A DNA stretch of 64,000 bases from JAFKFH01 sp017307375 (GCA_965229335.1 OZ245874.1:6758001-6822000); one strand, 5' to 3'; shown: positions 25,346 through 34,626, counted from the first letter of the stretch. The notes: generated from the sequence alone by a model not told the origin. Numbers and translations: made by a program.

Positions 25346-26470
25346 TCACTCTCCTGCCGCCGCTTGCGGACGCGGCGTGCCGATCATGCCCTTGAGGCGG
25401 CTGGCCAGGCCCAGGATCCCCTGCGGCAGGCCCAGCGTGACGAGCACGAACACGCCGCCGAGGAAGAACAGCCAGAAATCCGGGGCGATGCCCGTGAACC
25501 ACGACTTGGCCCCGTTGATGGCGAGCGCGCCGATGATCGGGCCGGCCAGGGTGCCGCGGCCGCCGACCGCGACCCAGATCGCGATCTCGATCGAATTGGC
25601 GGGCGAGAATTCGCCGGGGTTGATGATGCCGACCTGCGGCACGTAGAGTGCGCCGGCAATCCCGGCCAGCACCGCCGACAGGGTGAAGGCGAACAACCGC
25701 GCGCCGACCACCGAATGGCCGATGAAGCGAACGCGGCTTTCGGCATCGCGCGCGGCCACCAGCACGCGGCCGAGCCGGGACGCCACGACGGCACGGGCAG
25801 CGATGTAGCCCAGCCCCAGCGCGATCACCGAGGCGGCATAGAGCCACAGCCGCGTCGACTTGGCCTGCAGGTTGTAGCCGAGCAGGTCCTTGAAATCGGT
25901 CAGGCCGTTATTGCCGCCGAAGCCCATCTCGTTGCGGAAGAAGGCCAGCATCAGCGCGAAGGTCAGCGCCTGGGTGATGATCGACAGATAGACGCCCGAG
26001 ACGCGGCTGCGGAAGGCGAACCAGCCGACGACGAAGGCGAGCGCGCCGGGCACCACGATCACCATGATCATCGCGAAGGCGAAGCTGTCGAAGCCGAGCC
26101 AGTACCACGGCAGTTCCTTCCAGTTCAGGAACACCATGAAATCGGGCAGGATCGCGTTGCCGTAGGACCCGCGCGTGCCGATCTGGCGCATCAGGTACAT
26201 GCCCATGCAGTAGCCGCCCAGCCCGAAGAAGGCGCCGTGGCCCAGGCTGAGGATGCCGCCATAGCCCCAGACGAGATCGAGGCTGAGGGCCAGCAGGGCA
26301 AAGCAGATGTACTTGCCGAGCAGCGGGATCACGTGGTCGGCGATCGAGAAGGTCGAGCCCGGCGCGGCCAGCAGGTTCATGACCGGCACCGCCACCAGCA
26401 GCACCGCGCCGCACAGCAGGAAGACGATCCAGAAGCGGGCACCGAAGACGCTGGTCTGTGGCACGGTCAT
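25346..26470 (-). CDS. urtC: Urea ABC transporter permease UrtC
   Basis: A 374-residue LivM-type permease with about ten hydrophobic segments. Conserved features are LALSLDLVWGYGGILSLGHG and AFFGLGGYCMGMYLM in the first half, and GHSVVGARLFAFTLSAVLAG with the loop WVAVGGRGTLAGPIIGA in the second. It forms the membrane channel together with UrtB. It lies 10 bp after urtB and 1 bp before urtD. Confidence 0.93.
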   Translation of the reverse strand: MTVPQTSVFGARFWIVFLLCGAVLLVAVPVMNLLAAPGSTFSIADHVIPLLGKYICFALLALSLDLVWGYGGILSLGHGAFFGLGGYCMGMYLMRQIGTRGSYGNAILPDFMVFLNWKELPWYWLGFDSFAFAMIMVIVVPGALAFVVGWFAFRSRVSGVYLSIITQALTFALMLAFFRNEMGFGGNNGLTDFKDLLGYNLQAKSTRLWLYAASVIALGLGYIAARAVVASRLGRVLVAARDAESRVRFIGHSVVGARLFAFTLSAVLAGIAGALYVPQVGIINPGEFSPANSIEIAIWVAVGGRGTLAGPIIGALAINGAKSWFTGIAPDFWLFFLGGVFVLVTLGLPQGILGLASRLKGMIGTPRPQAAAGE

Positions 26471-26480
26471 GGCTGCCCCC

Positions 26481-28091
26481 TCACGCCTCGGCCGAACGGC
26501 CCTTGAGCGCGAACAGGCCGCGCGGGCGTTTCTGCATGAACAGGATGATCGCGACGAGCACCACGATCTTGCCGAGCATCGCGCCGGCGACGGGTTCGAG
26601 GATCTTGTTGACGACCCCGAGCGTCATCGCGCCGACCAGCGTGCCGAGCAGGTTGCCGACGCCGCCGAACACGACGACGAGGAAGGAGTCGATGATGTAG
26701 ATCTGGCCGAGATTGGGGCTGACATTGCCGATCTGCGACAGGGCGACGCCGGCCATGCCGGCGATGCCGGAGCCCAGTGCGAAGGTCAGCGCGTCGACCC
26801 GGTCGGTCGCGATGCCGATCGCCGAGGCCATGCGGCGATTCTGCGTCACCGCGCGCATCTCCAGGCCGAAGGCGGTGCGGCGCAGGATCAGGGCGACCAC
26901 GGCCAGCACGATCAGGCAGAAGATGATGATGGCGATGCGGTTGTAGGTGACGAAGAAGCCGGGCAGCGCCTCGAAGCCGCCGGTCATCCACGAGGGATTG
27001 GCGATTTCCTTGTTCGGCGCGCCGAAGATCGAGCGCACCACCTGCTGCAGGATCAGGCTGATGCCCCAGGTGGCCAAGAGCGTCTCGAGCGGCCGGGAAT
27101 AGAGGAAGCGGATGACGCCGCGTTCAAGGGCGAAGCCGACGGCGCCGGCGACGAAGAAGGCGACGGGCAGCGCCGCGATCAGGTAGAGGTCGAACCAGCC
27201 GGTCGGCAGGAAGGCGCGGAACGCTTCCTGGACCACGTAGGTCGAATAAGCGCCCAGCATGATCATCTCGCCATGCGCCATGTTGATGACGCCCATCACG
27301 CCGAAGGTGATGGCAAGGCCGATGGCGGCAAGCAGCAGCACCGAACCAAGGCTGATTCCCTGGAAGAGATTCGCGACCAAGCCGTTGATCCACAGCGTGC
27401 GCTCGATCGAGACGAGGGCGGCACGCGCCTTGTCGCGCAAGGCTTGCGGCGCCTGGGCATCGTCGGCGACACGCCCGATCAGCCCGCGGGTGGCCGGCGA
27501 CGCGGTCGCGGCCAGCCGGTCGATCGCGGCCGCGCGCTCGACCTCGGAACCCTGGGACAGTTCGGCGGCGGCCAGCGCCAGTGCCAGCGCCTCGACGACG
27601 CGGGCGTCCTTCTCGGCGGCGGCGGCACGGCGCAGCGCTTCGAGCGAGCCGCCGTTCTTGAACGCTTCCTGGGCGGCGGCGAGCCGCTCGGCCGGGTTGG
27701 AACTGAACAAGGTCAGCTGGGCCAGCGCATTGGTGATCGCGCCGCGCAGCCGGTTGTTGATTCGGGCCTTGTCGAGGCTTGCGGCATCGACGCCCGTGAC
27801 CGGCTGGCCGGTTATCGCGTCGATCAGCCTGGCGGCGTCGGCGGGATCGCTGTAGAGCGTTCGACCGTCGGCGGGATTGCGGTAGAGGCGGCCATCGGCC
27901 AGCGCCTTGAGAGCCGGAACCGCAGCGGGTTCGCCGGCGGCGCCCAAGGCCTCGGTCGCCTGGACCTTGGCGGCGAAATCGTCCCCGGACAGCGCGGTCA
28001 GCGGTGCGCTGATATCGGCGGCATGCGCCGTCAGGACCCAGAACAGCGCGGCGAAAATCGGGAGAAGCAGACGGGCGACCAGGACATTCAT
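26481..28091 (-). CDS. urtB: Urea ABC transporter permease UrtB with periplasmic N-terminal domain
   Basis: A 536-residue LivH-type permease. Residues 1-24 look like a signal peptide (LLPIFAALFWVLTAHA), followed by about 200 helical, repeat-like residues outside the membrane. The permease domain starts near NLFQGISLGSVLLLAAIGLA and contains MGVINMAHGEMIMLGAYSTY and VVFGGVGNLLGTLVGA. The extra N-terminal domain distinguishes UrtB from LivH. The 145-bp gap to urtA is G+C-rich and can fold, which may uncouple the abundant binding protein from the permease. Confidence 0.93.
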   Translation of the reverse strand: MNVLVARLLLPIFAALFWVLTAHAADISAPLTALSGDDFAAKVQATEALGAAGEPAAVPALKALADGRLYRNPADGRTLYSDPADAARLIDAITGQPVTGVDAASLDKARINNRLRGAITNALAQLTLFSSNPAERLAAAQEAFKNGGSLEALRRAAAAEKDARVVEALALALAAAELSQGSEVERAAAIDRLAATASPATRGLIGRVADDAQAPQALRDKARAALVSIERTLWINGLVANLFQGISLGSVLLLAAIGLAITFGVMGVINMAHGEMIMLGAYSTYVVQEAFRAFLPTGWFDLYLIAALPVAFFVAGAVGFALERGVIRFLYSRPLETLLATWGISLILQQVVRSIFGAPNKEIANPSWMTGGFEALPGFFVTYNRIAIIIFCLIVLAVVALILRRTAFGLEMRAVTQNRRMASAIGIATDRVDALTFALGSGIAGMAGVALSQIGNVSPNLGQIYIIDSFLVVVFGGVGNLLGTLVGAMTLGVVNKILEPVAGAMLGKIVVLVAIILFMQKRPRGLFALKGRSAEA

Positions 28092-28236
28092 GCGAGCACG
28101 CTTTTTGTTGTTGTTGGTCGTATCGGGAGGGGTGGCGACGGCCTGCCGGCCCCACCGCCGGCCGGCCGCCGCCCCCCTACCTCGTTTCCCAGACGAAGCT
28201 CGTTAGACTCGGGTGTACGCGTTAGTCGTCAGCCAC

Positions 28237-29517
28237 TCACATCTTGAACTTGGGTTCCGAGCAATTCCCGCAAACCCAAGGGAAGGTCCAGTCGGCGACC
28301 AGCTTGGCGCTTTCCGGAATGAAGGGGCTCCAGGCGTCGGCCTTGATCGCCCCCTTGGTCTGCCAGACGATCGAGAACTGACCGTCCGGCTGGATTTCGC
28401 CGATCAGCACCGGCTTGGACAGGTGATGGTTGGTGTTCATCACCTCGACCAGACCCGACGGAGTCTTGACCTTCTGGCCGTACATGGCCTGGCGCACCGC
28501 GTTGACGTCGGTGGTGCCGGCCTGCTGAACGGCCTGGGTCCACATCTTGAACCCGGTATAGGTCGCCTCCATCGGATCGTTGGTGACGCGCTTGGGGTTC
28601 TTGATGAAGGTCTGCCACTGCTTGATGAAGGCGTCGTTCTCGGGGCTCTTCACCGACTGGAAGTAGTTCCAGGCGGCGAGATGGCCGACGAGGTTCTTCG
28701 TGTCGATGCCGGCGAGCTCTTCCTCACCGACCGAGAAGGCGACGACCGGGATGTCGGACGCCTTGATGCCCGCGTTCGCCAGTTCCTTGTAGAACGGCAC
28801 GTTGGCGTCGCCGTTGATGGTCGACACGACGGCGGTCTTCTTGCCGGCCGAGGCAAACTTCTTGATGTCGGCGACGATGGTCTGCCAGTCGGCATGGCCG
28901 AACGGCGTGTAGTTGATCATGATGTCCTCGGAAGCCACGCCCTTCGACTTCAGGAAGGCTTCCAGGATCTTGTTGGTGGTGCGCGGATAGACGTAGTCGG
29001 TGCCGGCCAGGACCCAGCGCTTGACCGAACCGCCCTCGTCGCTCATCAGGTATTCGACGGCCGGGATCGCCTGCTGGTTCGGCGCGGCGCCGGTGTAGAA
29101 GATGTTGCGCGAGCTTTCCTCGCCTTCGTACTGCACGGGATAGAACAGCAGGCCGTTCAGCTCCTCGAAGACCGGCAGCACCGACTTGCGGGACACCGAG
29201 GTCCAGCAGCCGAACACGACCGACACCTTCTCCTTCGAGATCAGCTCGCGCGCCTTTTCGGCGAACAGCGGCCAGTTGGACGCGGGGTCGACCACCACCG
29301 CCTCGACCTTCTTGCCGAGCAGACCGCCCTTCTTGTTGAGATCGTCGACCATCATGAGGACGGTGTCCTTCAGGGTCGTCTCAGAGATCGCCATCGTGCC
29401 GGACAGCGAATGCAGCACGCCGATCTTGATCGTATCCTGGGCCGACGCCGTCCCCCCGAAACCGGCAAGGGCCGCGCCCAGCGCCAGCGCTACCAGCTTG
29501 CCCGACAAATTCGCCAT
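28237..29517 (-). CDS. urtA: Urea ABC transporter substrate-binding protein UrtA
   Basis: A 426-residue periplasmic binding protein with a Sec signal peptide (residues 1-26, ending ASAQD). The body matches UrtA: IGVLHSLSGTMAISETTLKD, VVVDPASNWPLFAEKARELI, VFGCWTSVSRKSVLPVFEE and LLFYPVQYEGEESSRNIFYT. It is preceded by ggggag 8 bases before the ATG and by a sigma-54 promoter 67 bp upstream, so nitrogen limitation should induce the whole urt-ure operon. Confidence 0.96.
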   Translation of the reverse strand: MANLSGKLVALALGAALAGFGGTASAQDTIKIGVLHSLSGTMAISETTLKDTVLMMVDDLNKKGGLLGKKVEAVVVDPASNWPLFAEKARELISKEKVSVVFGCWTSVSRKSVLPVFEELNGLLFYPVQYEGEESSRNIFYTGAAPNQQAIPAVEYLMSDEGGSVKRWVLAGTDYVYPRTTNKILEAFLKSKGVASEDIMINYTPFGHADWQTIVADIKKFASAGKKTAVVSTINGDANVPFYKELANAGIKASDIPVVAFSVGEEELAGIDTKNLVGHLAAWNYFQSVKSPENDAFIKQWQTFIKNPKRVTNDPMEATYTGFKMWTQAVQQAGTTDVNAVRQAMYGQKVKTPSGLVEVMNTNHHLSKPVLIGEIQPDGQFSIVWQTKGAIKADAWSPFIPESAKLVADWTFPWVCGNCSEPKFKM

Positions 29518-29583
29518 TCTTTCGATCTCCCCTAGCAGTCTTGTCTACGGATGACGCGTCCGTCGCGCCCCGCGAGACAGGTG

Positions 29584-29599
29584 AGCAAGGAGTGTGCCA
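29584..29599 (-). promoter_or_regulatory. Sigma-54 promoter of the urt-ure operon
   Basis: The minus strand reads TGGCAC-ACTCC-TTGCT, matching the sigma-54 consensus TGGCAC-N5-TTGCW with the obligatory GG-N10-GC spacing. The GC element points to a start near 29574, giving a leader of about 57 nt before urtA, which has a good SD. Regulation by NtrC under nitrogen limitation is the expected mechanism, but no obvious NtrC dyad was found. Confidence 0.75.
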
Positions 29600-29758
29600 G
29601 TGCCGGGAATCCCGCCCCGGCCCGGGGAATCCGCTTGATTCCATTGTGCAGTGCGGCAGGGCGGGAAACTGCCCAAGCCTGAGTCGCTTTCGGCCGATGC
29701 ATACAAATTGATGATTTAATTTTGGGCAATGCTCAGGAAATGACCAAGCTTACTCATC

Positions 29759-29774
29759 GGTGAAATCGATCACA
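29759..29774. promoter_or_regulatory. CRP/FNR-family-like inverted repeat upstream of katA
   Basis: GGTGA-AATCGA-TCACA differs in one base from the CRP-type consensus TGTGA-N6-TCACA. It lies 79-94 bp upstream of the katA start codon. Many alphaproteobacterial CRP/FNR-family proteins bind such sites. The regulator is unknown and could also act on urtA. Confidence 0.4.
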
Positions 29775-29852
29775 GACAGCAAAACTAGTCGTTTGCTCAA
29801 TGTGATACGGAGGGCCAAGCTCCCACCAAGCCGTTCAGCCAAGGAGAATGCG

Positions 29853-31310
29853 ATGAGCGACAAACCCGTGATGACCACCGAGGCCGGTCGCCCCGTCGGC
29901 GACAACCAGAATTCGCTGACCGCCGGGCGCCGCGGCCCCCTGCTGGTCGAGGACGTGCATCTGTTCGAGAAACTGGCCCATTTCAACCGCGAGCGCATCC
30001 CGGAGCGGGTGGTGCACGCCAAGGGGTCGGGCGCCTACGGCATCTTCCGGGTCACCGGCAACATCACCCGCTTCACCACCGCCAGGCTGTTCGAGCGGAT
30101 CGGCAAGGAAACGCCGGTCTTCGTCCGCTTCTCGACGGTCGGCGGCGAGAAGGGCTCGGCCGACACGGCGCGCGATCCGCGCGGCTTCGCGGTCAAGTTC
30201 TACACCGAGGAAGGCAACTGGGACATGGTCGGCAACAACACGCCGACCTTCTTCATCCGCGATCCGCTGAAATTCCCCGACCTGATCCACACCCAGAAGC
30301 GCAATCCCGAGACCAACCTGAAGGACCCGACGGCGATCTGGGACTATTTCTCGCGCCAGCCGGAATCGCTGCACCAGGTCACGATCCTGCATTCCGACCG
30401 CGGCACGCCCGACGGCTACCGCTTCATGCACGGCTTTTCCAGCCACACCTACAGCCTGATCGACGCGGCGGGCGAGCGGGTCTGGGTCAAATGGCATTTC
30501 AAGTCGATGCAGGGCATCCGCAACCTGGAGCCGGCCGAGGCGGTGCGGCTGGCCGGCGAGGATCCGGACTACGCCCAGCGCGACCTCTACGAGGCGATCG
30601 CCGCCGGTGATTTCCCGGGCTGGCGCGTCTGCGTCCAGATCATGCCGGAGGCACAGGCCGCCGCCCTGCCGTTCGACCCGTTCGACCTGACCAAGGTGTG
30701 GCCGCACCGTGTCGCGCCGCTGATCGAGGTGGGCGAAATGATCCTGGACCGCAATCCGGAGAACTACTTCGCCGAGGTCGAACAGGCGGCGTTCAGCCCC
30801 GGCAACATCGTGCCGGGCATGGGCTTCTCGCCCGACCGGGTGCTGCAGGGCCGGCTGTTCGCCTATGCCGACGCGCATCGCTACCGGCTGGGGGTCAATC
30901 ATACGCAGTTGCCGGTCAACCGGCCGCGCTGCCCGATGCACAACACCAACCGCGACGGGGCGATGCGCTTCGACGGCAATTTCGGGGCGGCGCCTGCCTA
31001 TTCGGCCCGCGGCTCGGCCACCGTGCAACCCGATGAGGCCCGCAGCGACCCGCCGCTGGCGCTCGACGGTCCGGCCGACCGCTACGATCATCGGCTGGAG
31101 AACGACGACTACACCCAGGCCGGCGACCTGTTCCGGCTGATGTCGACCGAACAGCAGGCGCTGCTGATGGATGTGATCAGCGATTCGCTGATCCAGGCGC
31201 CGGTCGAGATCCAGCGGCGCCAGCTCGATCATTTCGCCAGGGCCGACTGGGCCTATGGCGCCGGCGTCGCCGCCCGGCTGGGCCTCAGCCTGGAAGATGC
31301 CGCCGACTGA
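29853..31310 (+). CDS. katA: Monofunctional heme catalase
   Basis: A 485-residue small-subunit catalase converting hydrogen peroxide to water and oxygen. The distal heme His is in RVVHAKGSGAYG, the Asn in VGNNTPTFFIRDP, the heme-proximal Tyr in RLFAYADAHRYRLG, and the RFSTVGGEKGSADTARDPRG block is intact. The size fits clade 3 (KatA-like). I chose the ATG at 29853, preceded by an excellent aaggag SD; an upstream in-frame ATG at 29760 lies in the promoter region. It is convergent with the DUF1674 gene, with a long stem-loop between them. Confidence 0.97.
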   Translation: MSDKPVMTTEAGRPVGDNQNSLTAGRRGPLLVEDVHLFEKLAHFNRERIPERVVHAKGSGAYGIFRVTGNITRFTTARLFERIGKETPVFVRFSTVGGEKGSADTARDPRGFAVKFYTEEGNWDMVGNNTPTFFIRDPLKFPDLIHTQKRNPETNLKDPTAIWDYFSRQPESLHQVTILHSDRGTPDGYRFMHGFSSHTYSLIDAAGERVWVKWHFKSMQGIRNLEPAEAVRLAGEDPDYAQRDLYEAIAAGDFPGWRVCVQIMPEAQAAALPFDPFDLTKVWPHRVAPLIEVGEMILDRNPENYFAEVEQAAFSPGNIVPGMGFSPDRVLQGRLFAYADAHRYRLGVNHTQLPVNRPRCPMHNTNRDGAMRFDGNFGAAPAYSARGSATVQPDEARSDPPLALDGPADRYDHRLENDDYTQAGDLFRLMSTEQQALLMDVISDSLIQAPVEIQRRQLDHFARADWAYGAGVAARLGLSLEDAAD

Positions 31311-31334
31311 CCGTCCGGAGTATCGTCAGAACCG

Positions 31335-31364
31335 GGGCATCGTCAGAAATCACTGACGATGCCC
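31335..31364. terminator. Bidirectional stem-loop between katA and the DUF1674 gene
   Basis: A perfect 12-bp stem GGGCATCGTCAG/CTGACGATGCCC with a 6-base loop, starting 24 bp after the katA stop and containing the stop codon of the convergent DUF1674 gene. No T-tract follows on either strand, so it may be a weak or Rho-assisted terminator or an mRNA-stabilising element. Confidence 0.65.
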
Positions 31365-31528
31365 TTGTGCGACCAGTCGCCGTAGCGGGTCGGTTCGGGA
31401 CCCGCGGTTCCGCCGACCTCGCCGGGCGCCTGCTCCAGCACATGGGCCGGCTTGTCCTTGGCGTAACCCTTTACGCCGGTCGGTGCCGGAACCGGGGTTT
31501 CCGGCAGTTTCTGGTCGTTCTCGGTCAT
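31343..31528 (-). CDS. DUF1674 / succinate dehydrogenase assembly factor 4 homologue
   Basis: A 61-residue protein ending in the diagnostic DUF1674 signature GGTAGPEPTRYGDWSHKGIV-SDF. Its mitochondrial homologue SDHAF4 (Sdh8) protects the flavinylated SdhA subunit during complex II assembly. The N-terminal half is a low-complexity, Pro-rich linker. I chose the ATG at 31528 (MTENDQK); a longer upstream frame is unlikely. It is divergent from htpX, an arrangement common in alphaproteobacteria. Confidence 0.85.
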   Translation of the reverse strand: MTENDQKLPETPVPAPTGVKGYAKDKPAHVLEQAPGEVGGTAGPEPTRYGDWSHKGIVSDF

Positions 31529-31622
31529 CGCTGCACCCAATCTCTTCACTTGAAGCACCGTGGAGGCACCGTACATATAGCGCGGTGGGCATCACTTTAA
31601 CCCCGGTGCCCCAGAGGAAGCG

Positions 31623-32525
31623 ATGAACTACGCCAAGACTGCGATGCTGCTGGCGGCGATGACCGCCCTGTTCCTGGTGATCGGGTATCTGGTCGGCGGC
31701 CAGAGCGGTATGCTGATCGCGCTGGTGGTTGCCGCCGGCATGAATCTGTTCGCCTACTGGAACGCCGACAGCCTCGTGCTGCGCATGTACAACGCCCACG
31801 AGGTCGATGCGCGCATCGCGCCCGACTACTACAGCCTGGTCGCCGAGCTGGCACAGCGGGCCGAACTGCCGATGCCGCGCGTCTACCTGATCGAGTCGGA
31901 TCAGCCCAATGCCTTCGCCACCGGCCGCAACCCGGAGAATGCCGCGGTCGCCGCGACCACCGGCCTGCTGAACATGCTGACGCGCGAGGAAGTGGCGGGC
32001 GTGATGGCGCATGAGTTGGCCCATGTCCAGCATCGCGACACCCTGACGATGACGGTCACGGCGACGATCGCCGGCGCGATCGGCATGATCGCCAACATGG
32101 CGATGTTCTCGTCGATGTTTTCGTCCAACGACCGGCAGAGCCCGTTGTCGGGCATCGCCGCCATCCTGATGGCCGTGCTGGCGCCGATCGCCGCGTCGCT
32201 GGTGCAGATGGCGATCAGCCGCTCGCGCGAATACGAGGCCGATCGGCGCGGTGCCGCGATCTGCGGCAACCCGATGTGGCTGGCCTCGGCCCTGCACAAG
32301 ATCGAACACGGCGCCCAGGCCCTGCCGAACTATGAGGCCGAACGCAACCCGGCAACCGCGCATATGTTCATCATCAACCCGCTGTCCGGCCAGGGCATGG
32401 ACAACCTGTTCTCGACCCACCCCTCGACCGCCAACCGCATCGCCGCGCTGCGCGAGCTTGCGGCGCAGTGGCAGCAGGCCGCCACGCCCGCCTATTCGGC
32501 CCCGCGCCGGGGGCCGTGGGGTTGA
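31623..32525 (+). CDS. htpX: Membrane zinc metalloprotease HtpX
   Basis: A 300-residue M48 peptidase for quality control of inner-membrane proteins. Two N-terminal membrane helices (about 7-26 and 29-47), the zinc motif HELAHVQH at 130-137 and the third ligand region SREYEADRRGA are present, as are two central hydrophobic segments (about 145-165 and 175-195). A FSTHPSTANRIAAL C-terminal block is typical. The end overlaps the start region of rsmB, so the two genes are coupled. Confidence 0.95.
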   Translation: MNYAKTAMLLAAMTALFLVIGYLVGGQSGMLIALVVAAGMNLFAYWNADSLVLRMYNAHEVDARIAPDYYSLVAELAQRAELPMPRVYLIESDQPNAFATGRNPENAAVAATTGLLNMLTREEVAGVMAHELAHVQHRDTLTMTVTATIAGAIGMIANMAMFSSMFSSNDRQSPLSGIAAILMAVLAPIAASLVQMAISRSREYEADRRGAAICGNPMWLASALHKIEHGAQALPNYEAERNPATAHMFIINPLSGQGMDNLFSTHPSTANRIAALRELAAQWQQAATPAYSAPRRGPWG

Positions 32526-33829
32526 GCGCGCCGAAGGGGGCGCCCTCTCCCGCGCTGCAGAAACCCGGAATTGCGGCCCGTGCCGCGGCGCTGAACCTGA
32601 TGCGGGCGGTCCTGGAAAAGGGCCGCCCGCTCGACGATGCCTGGGGATCGGCCGTCGCCGACCTGGAGGTGCGGGATCGCGCGCTGGTCCGCGCCTCGGT
32701 CGCGACAGCGTTGCGCCGCATGGGCCAGATCGACGATCTGATCGAGGCGATGCTCGACAAGAAGCTGCCGCAATCGGCCCAGGCCGCGCAGCATATCCTG
32801 CGGCTCGGCATTGCCGAGCTGATGTTCATGGGCCTCGCGCCGCATGCCGCGGTCGACGCCGCGGTGACGGTCGCCAAGGCCCGCGCCCCGCGCTTTGCCA
32901 AGCTGGTCAACGCGGTGCTGCGACGGCTGGGCCGCGAGGGCGAGGCGATCCTGGCCGGCCAGGATGCCGCGCGGCTGAACTGCCCGGACTGGCTGTGGCG
33001 CCGCTGGGAGGCCGCCTATGGCGAAGCCGACGCGCGGGCCCTGGCCGAGGCGCATCTGACCGAAGCGCCGCTCGACATCACCGTCAAGTCGGATGCCGCC
33101 GCCTGGGCCGAAAAGCTCGAGGCGACCGTGCTGCCGTCGGGCTCGCTGCGCCGGACGGCCGGCGGCCAGGTCGACGGGCTGGCCGGTTTCACCGAGGGGG
33201 CCTGGTGGGTGCAGGATGCCGCCGCAGCCCTGCCGGCCCGCCTGGCCGGCAATGTGGCCGGCCGCCACGTCATCGACCTTTGCGCCGCGCCCGGCGGCAA
33301 GACGGCACAACTGGCCTCGGCCGGGGCCGAGGTCATCGCGGTCGAGAAGAACGCCAAACGGGCGCCGAGGCTGAGGCAGAATCTGGAACGACTCGGGTTG
33401 AAGGCGGAGGTCGTGGTCGCCGATGCCGGGACCTGGACGCCGCCCGAACCGGCCGATGTCGTGCTGCTCGACGCCCCCTGCTCGGCAACCGGCACGCTGC
33501 GCCGCCACCCCGACATCGCCCACAACAAGGATGCGGTCGATATCGCGACGCTCGCCCGCGCCCAGGCCCGGCTGCTCGACTCGGGCGCCGGCATGGTGGC
33601 GCCGGGCGGGTTGCTGATCTACTGCACCTGCTCGCTGGAACCCGAGGAGGGCGAGGCCCAGGTCCAGCCGTTCCTGGCGCGCAACCCGGAATTCCGGATC
33701 GAGCCGATCGCGGCCGCCGAAATCGGCGGCTTGGCCGATGCGATCACCGCGGACGGCAATCTGCGCACCCGCCCCGACCAGGGCTGGGACGGCTTCTTCG
33801 CGGCACGTTTCAGGAAGAAGGCTAACTAA
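32516..33829 (+). CDS. rsmB: 16S rRNA m5C967 methyltransferase RsmB
   Basis: An enzyme of about 437 residues that methylates C967 of 16S rRNA. The N-terminal NusB-like domain (about 15-140; ARAAALNLMRAVLEKGRPL) is followed by a Rossmann methyltransferase with the AdoMet motif LCAAPGGKTAQLAS and the two catalytic cysteines in DAPCSATGTLRRHPDI and YCTCSLEPEE. The start is uncertain: GTG 32516 is used here; TTG 32522 would overlap the htpX stop by 3 bases and GTG 32468 is further upstream. The end overlaps the convergent amidase gene by 4 bp. Confidence 0.93.
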   Translation: MGLSAPKGAPSPALQKPGIAARAAALNLMRAVLEKGRPLDDAWGSAVADLEVRDRALVRASVATALRRMGQIDDLIEAMLDKKLPQSAQAAQHILRLGIAELMFMGLAPHAAVDAAVTVAKARAPRFAKLVNAVLRRLGREGEAILAGQDAARLNCPDWLWRRWEAAYGEADARALAEAHLTEAPLDITVKSDAAAWAEKLEATVLPSGSLRRTAGGQVDGLAGFTEGAWWVQDAAAALPARLAGNVAGRHVIDLCAAPGGKTAQLASAGAEVIAVEKNAKRAPRLRQNLERLGLKAEVVVADAGTWTPPEPADVVLLDAPCSATGTLRRHPDIAHNKDAVDIATLARAQARLLDSGAGMVAPGGLLIYCTCSLEPEEGEAQVQPFLARNPEFRIEPIAAAEIGGLADAITADGNLRTRPDQGWDGFFAARFRKKAN

Positions 33830-34626
33830 GCCCGGGAGAAATCGGTGGCGACGGCCGAGACCTGCTCGGCCAGCAGCCGCGCGATCTGCGCGCGCTTGGT
33901 CGGGCTGGACAGGCTCTTCTCGTCGGTCGGGTTCGACAGGAAGCCGGTCTCGATCAGCACGGACGGGACCGAGCCGGACCGCAGCACGGCGAAATTGGCC
34001 GACCGCATCGGATTTTCCAGCAACGGATAGTCGCTGCCGGCGACGCCATGCACGATCCGCTTCTTGGCGGTCAGCGAGGCATTGTGGGAATGCCGCCGGG
34101 CAAGGTCGATCAGGATGGCGGCGGTATCCTTGTCCGTGTCGCGCAGATCGACGCCATAGACCACGTCGACCCGGTTCTCCCGCGTCGCCAGCGCGCTGGC
34201 AAAAGCATCGGAGGCCCGCTCGGACAGGGTATAGGCGGAAAGGCCGCGCGCCGAGGTGTTCGGGGCCGAGTCGGCATGGACCGAGACGAACAGATCGGCA
34301 TCGTTCATCTGGGCGATGCGCACGCGGTCGCCCAGCGGCAGAAATTCGTCGCGGCTGCGGGTCAGCATGACGCGCAGGTTCGGGCGTTGCGATTTCAGGT
34401 AAGCCTGCATCCCCCGGCAGATCGCCAGGACGACGTCCTTTTCCTGGGTGCCCAACCGCCCGATCGCCCCGGGATCGCGGCCGCCATGGCCGGGATCAAG
34501 CACGATCAGCGGGCTGGATGGCGCCCGGGCGGTCGCCTTACCGGCCGATTGTGCGGCGGCTACGCCGGGAATGCTGCCGTAGGACAGCATCCCGAGAGCC
34601 ATGGATATGAGGGTGCGGCGCTTCAT
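33826..34626 (-). CDS. Periplasmic N-acetylmuramoyl-L-alanine amidase (Amidase_3, AmiC-like)
   Basis: A 266-residue zinc amidase cleaving the amide bond between MurNAc and L-Ala of peptidoglycan. The signal peptide (residues 1-25) begins MKRR and ends AAAQS. Zinc ligands are in IVLDPGHGGRDPG, the Glu after it, FVSVHADSAPN, and the catalytic Glu is in SVLIETGFLSNPTDE. No AMIN domain or LysM/SPOR repeat is present, so it is a minimal form. Confidence 0.93.
   Translation of the reverse strand: MKRRTLISMALGMLSYGSIPGVAAAQSAGKATARAPSSPLIVLDPGHGGRDPGAIGRLGTQEKDVVLAICRGMQAYLKSQRPNLRVMLTRSRDEFLPLGDRVRIAQMNDADLFVSVHADSAPNTSARGLSAYTLSERASDAFASALATRENRVDVVYGVDLRDTDKDTAAILIDLARRHSHNASLTAKKRIVHGVAGSDYPLLENPMRSANFAVLRSGSVPSVLIETGFLSNPTDEKSLSSPTKRAQIARLLAEQVSAVATDFSRA

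Larger units (their letters stand above)
29518..29852. other. Divergent intergenic region urtA/katA
   Basis: 335 bp holding the control regions of two divergent units. On the urtA side (29518-29660) it is G+C-rich with a sigma-54 promoter (separate entry). On the katA side (29690-29850) it is A+T-richer with a CRP/FNR-family-like inverted repeat (separate entry) and a strong SD. I saw no clear NtrC dyad and no coding sequence. Confidence 0.7.

Noticed and set aside
28092..28236. Attenuator hairpin between urtA and urtB
   Set aside because: The G+C-rich stretch can fold in several ways, but no single convincing stem was found, so it is only mentioned with urtB.
28213..29535. 440-codon open frame antisense to urtA
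   Set aside because: It mirrors a confidently assigned gene; its translation has no recognisable family and shows the usual composition of an antisense shadow.
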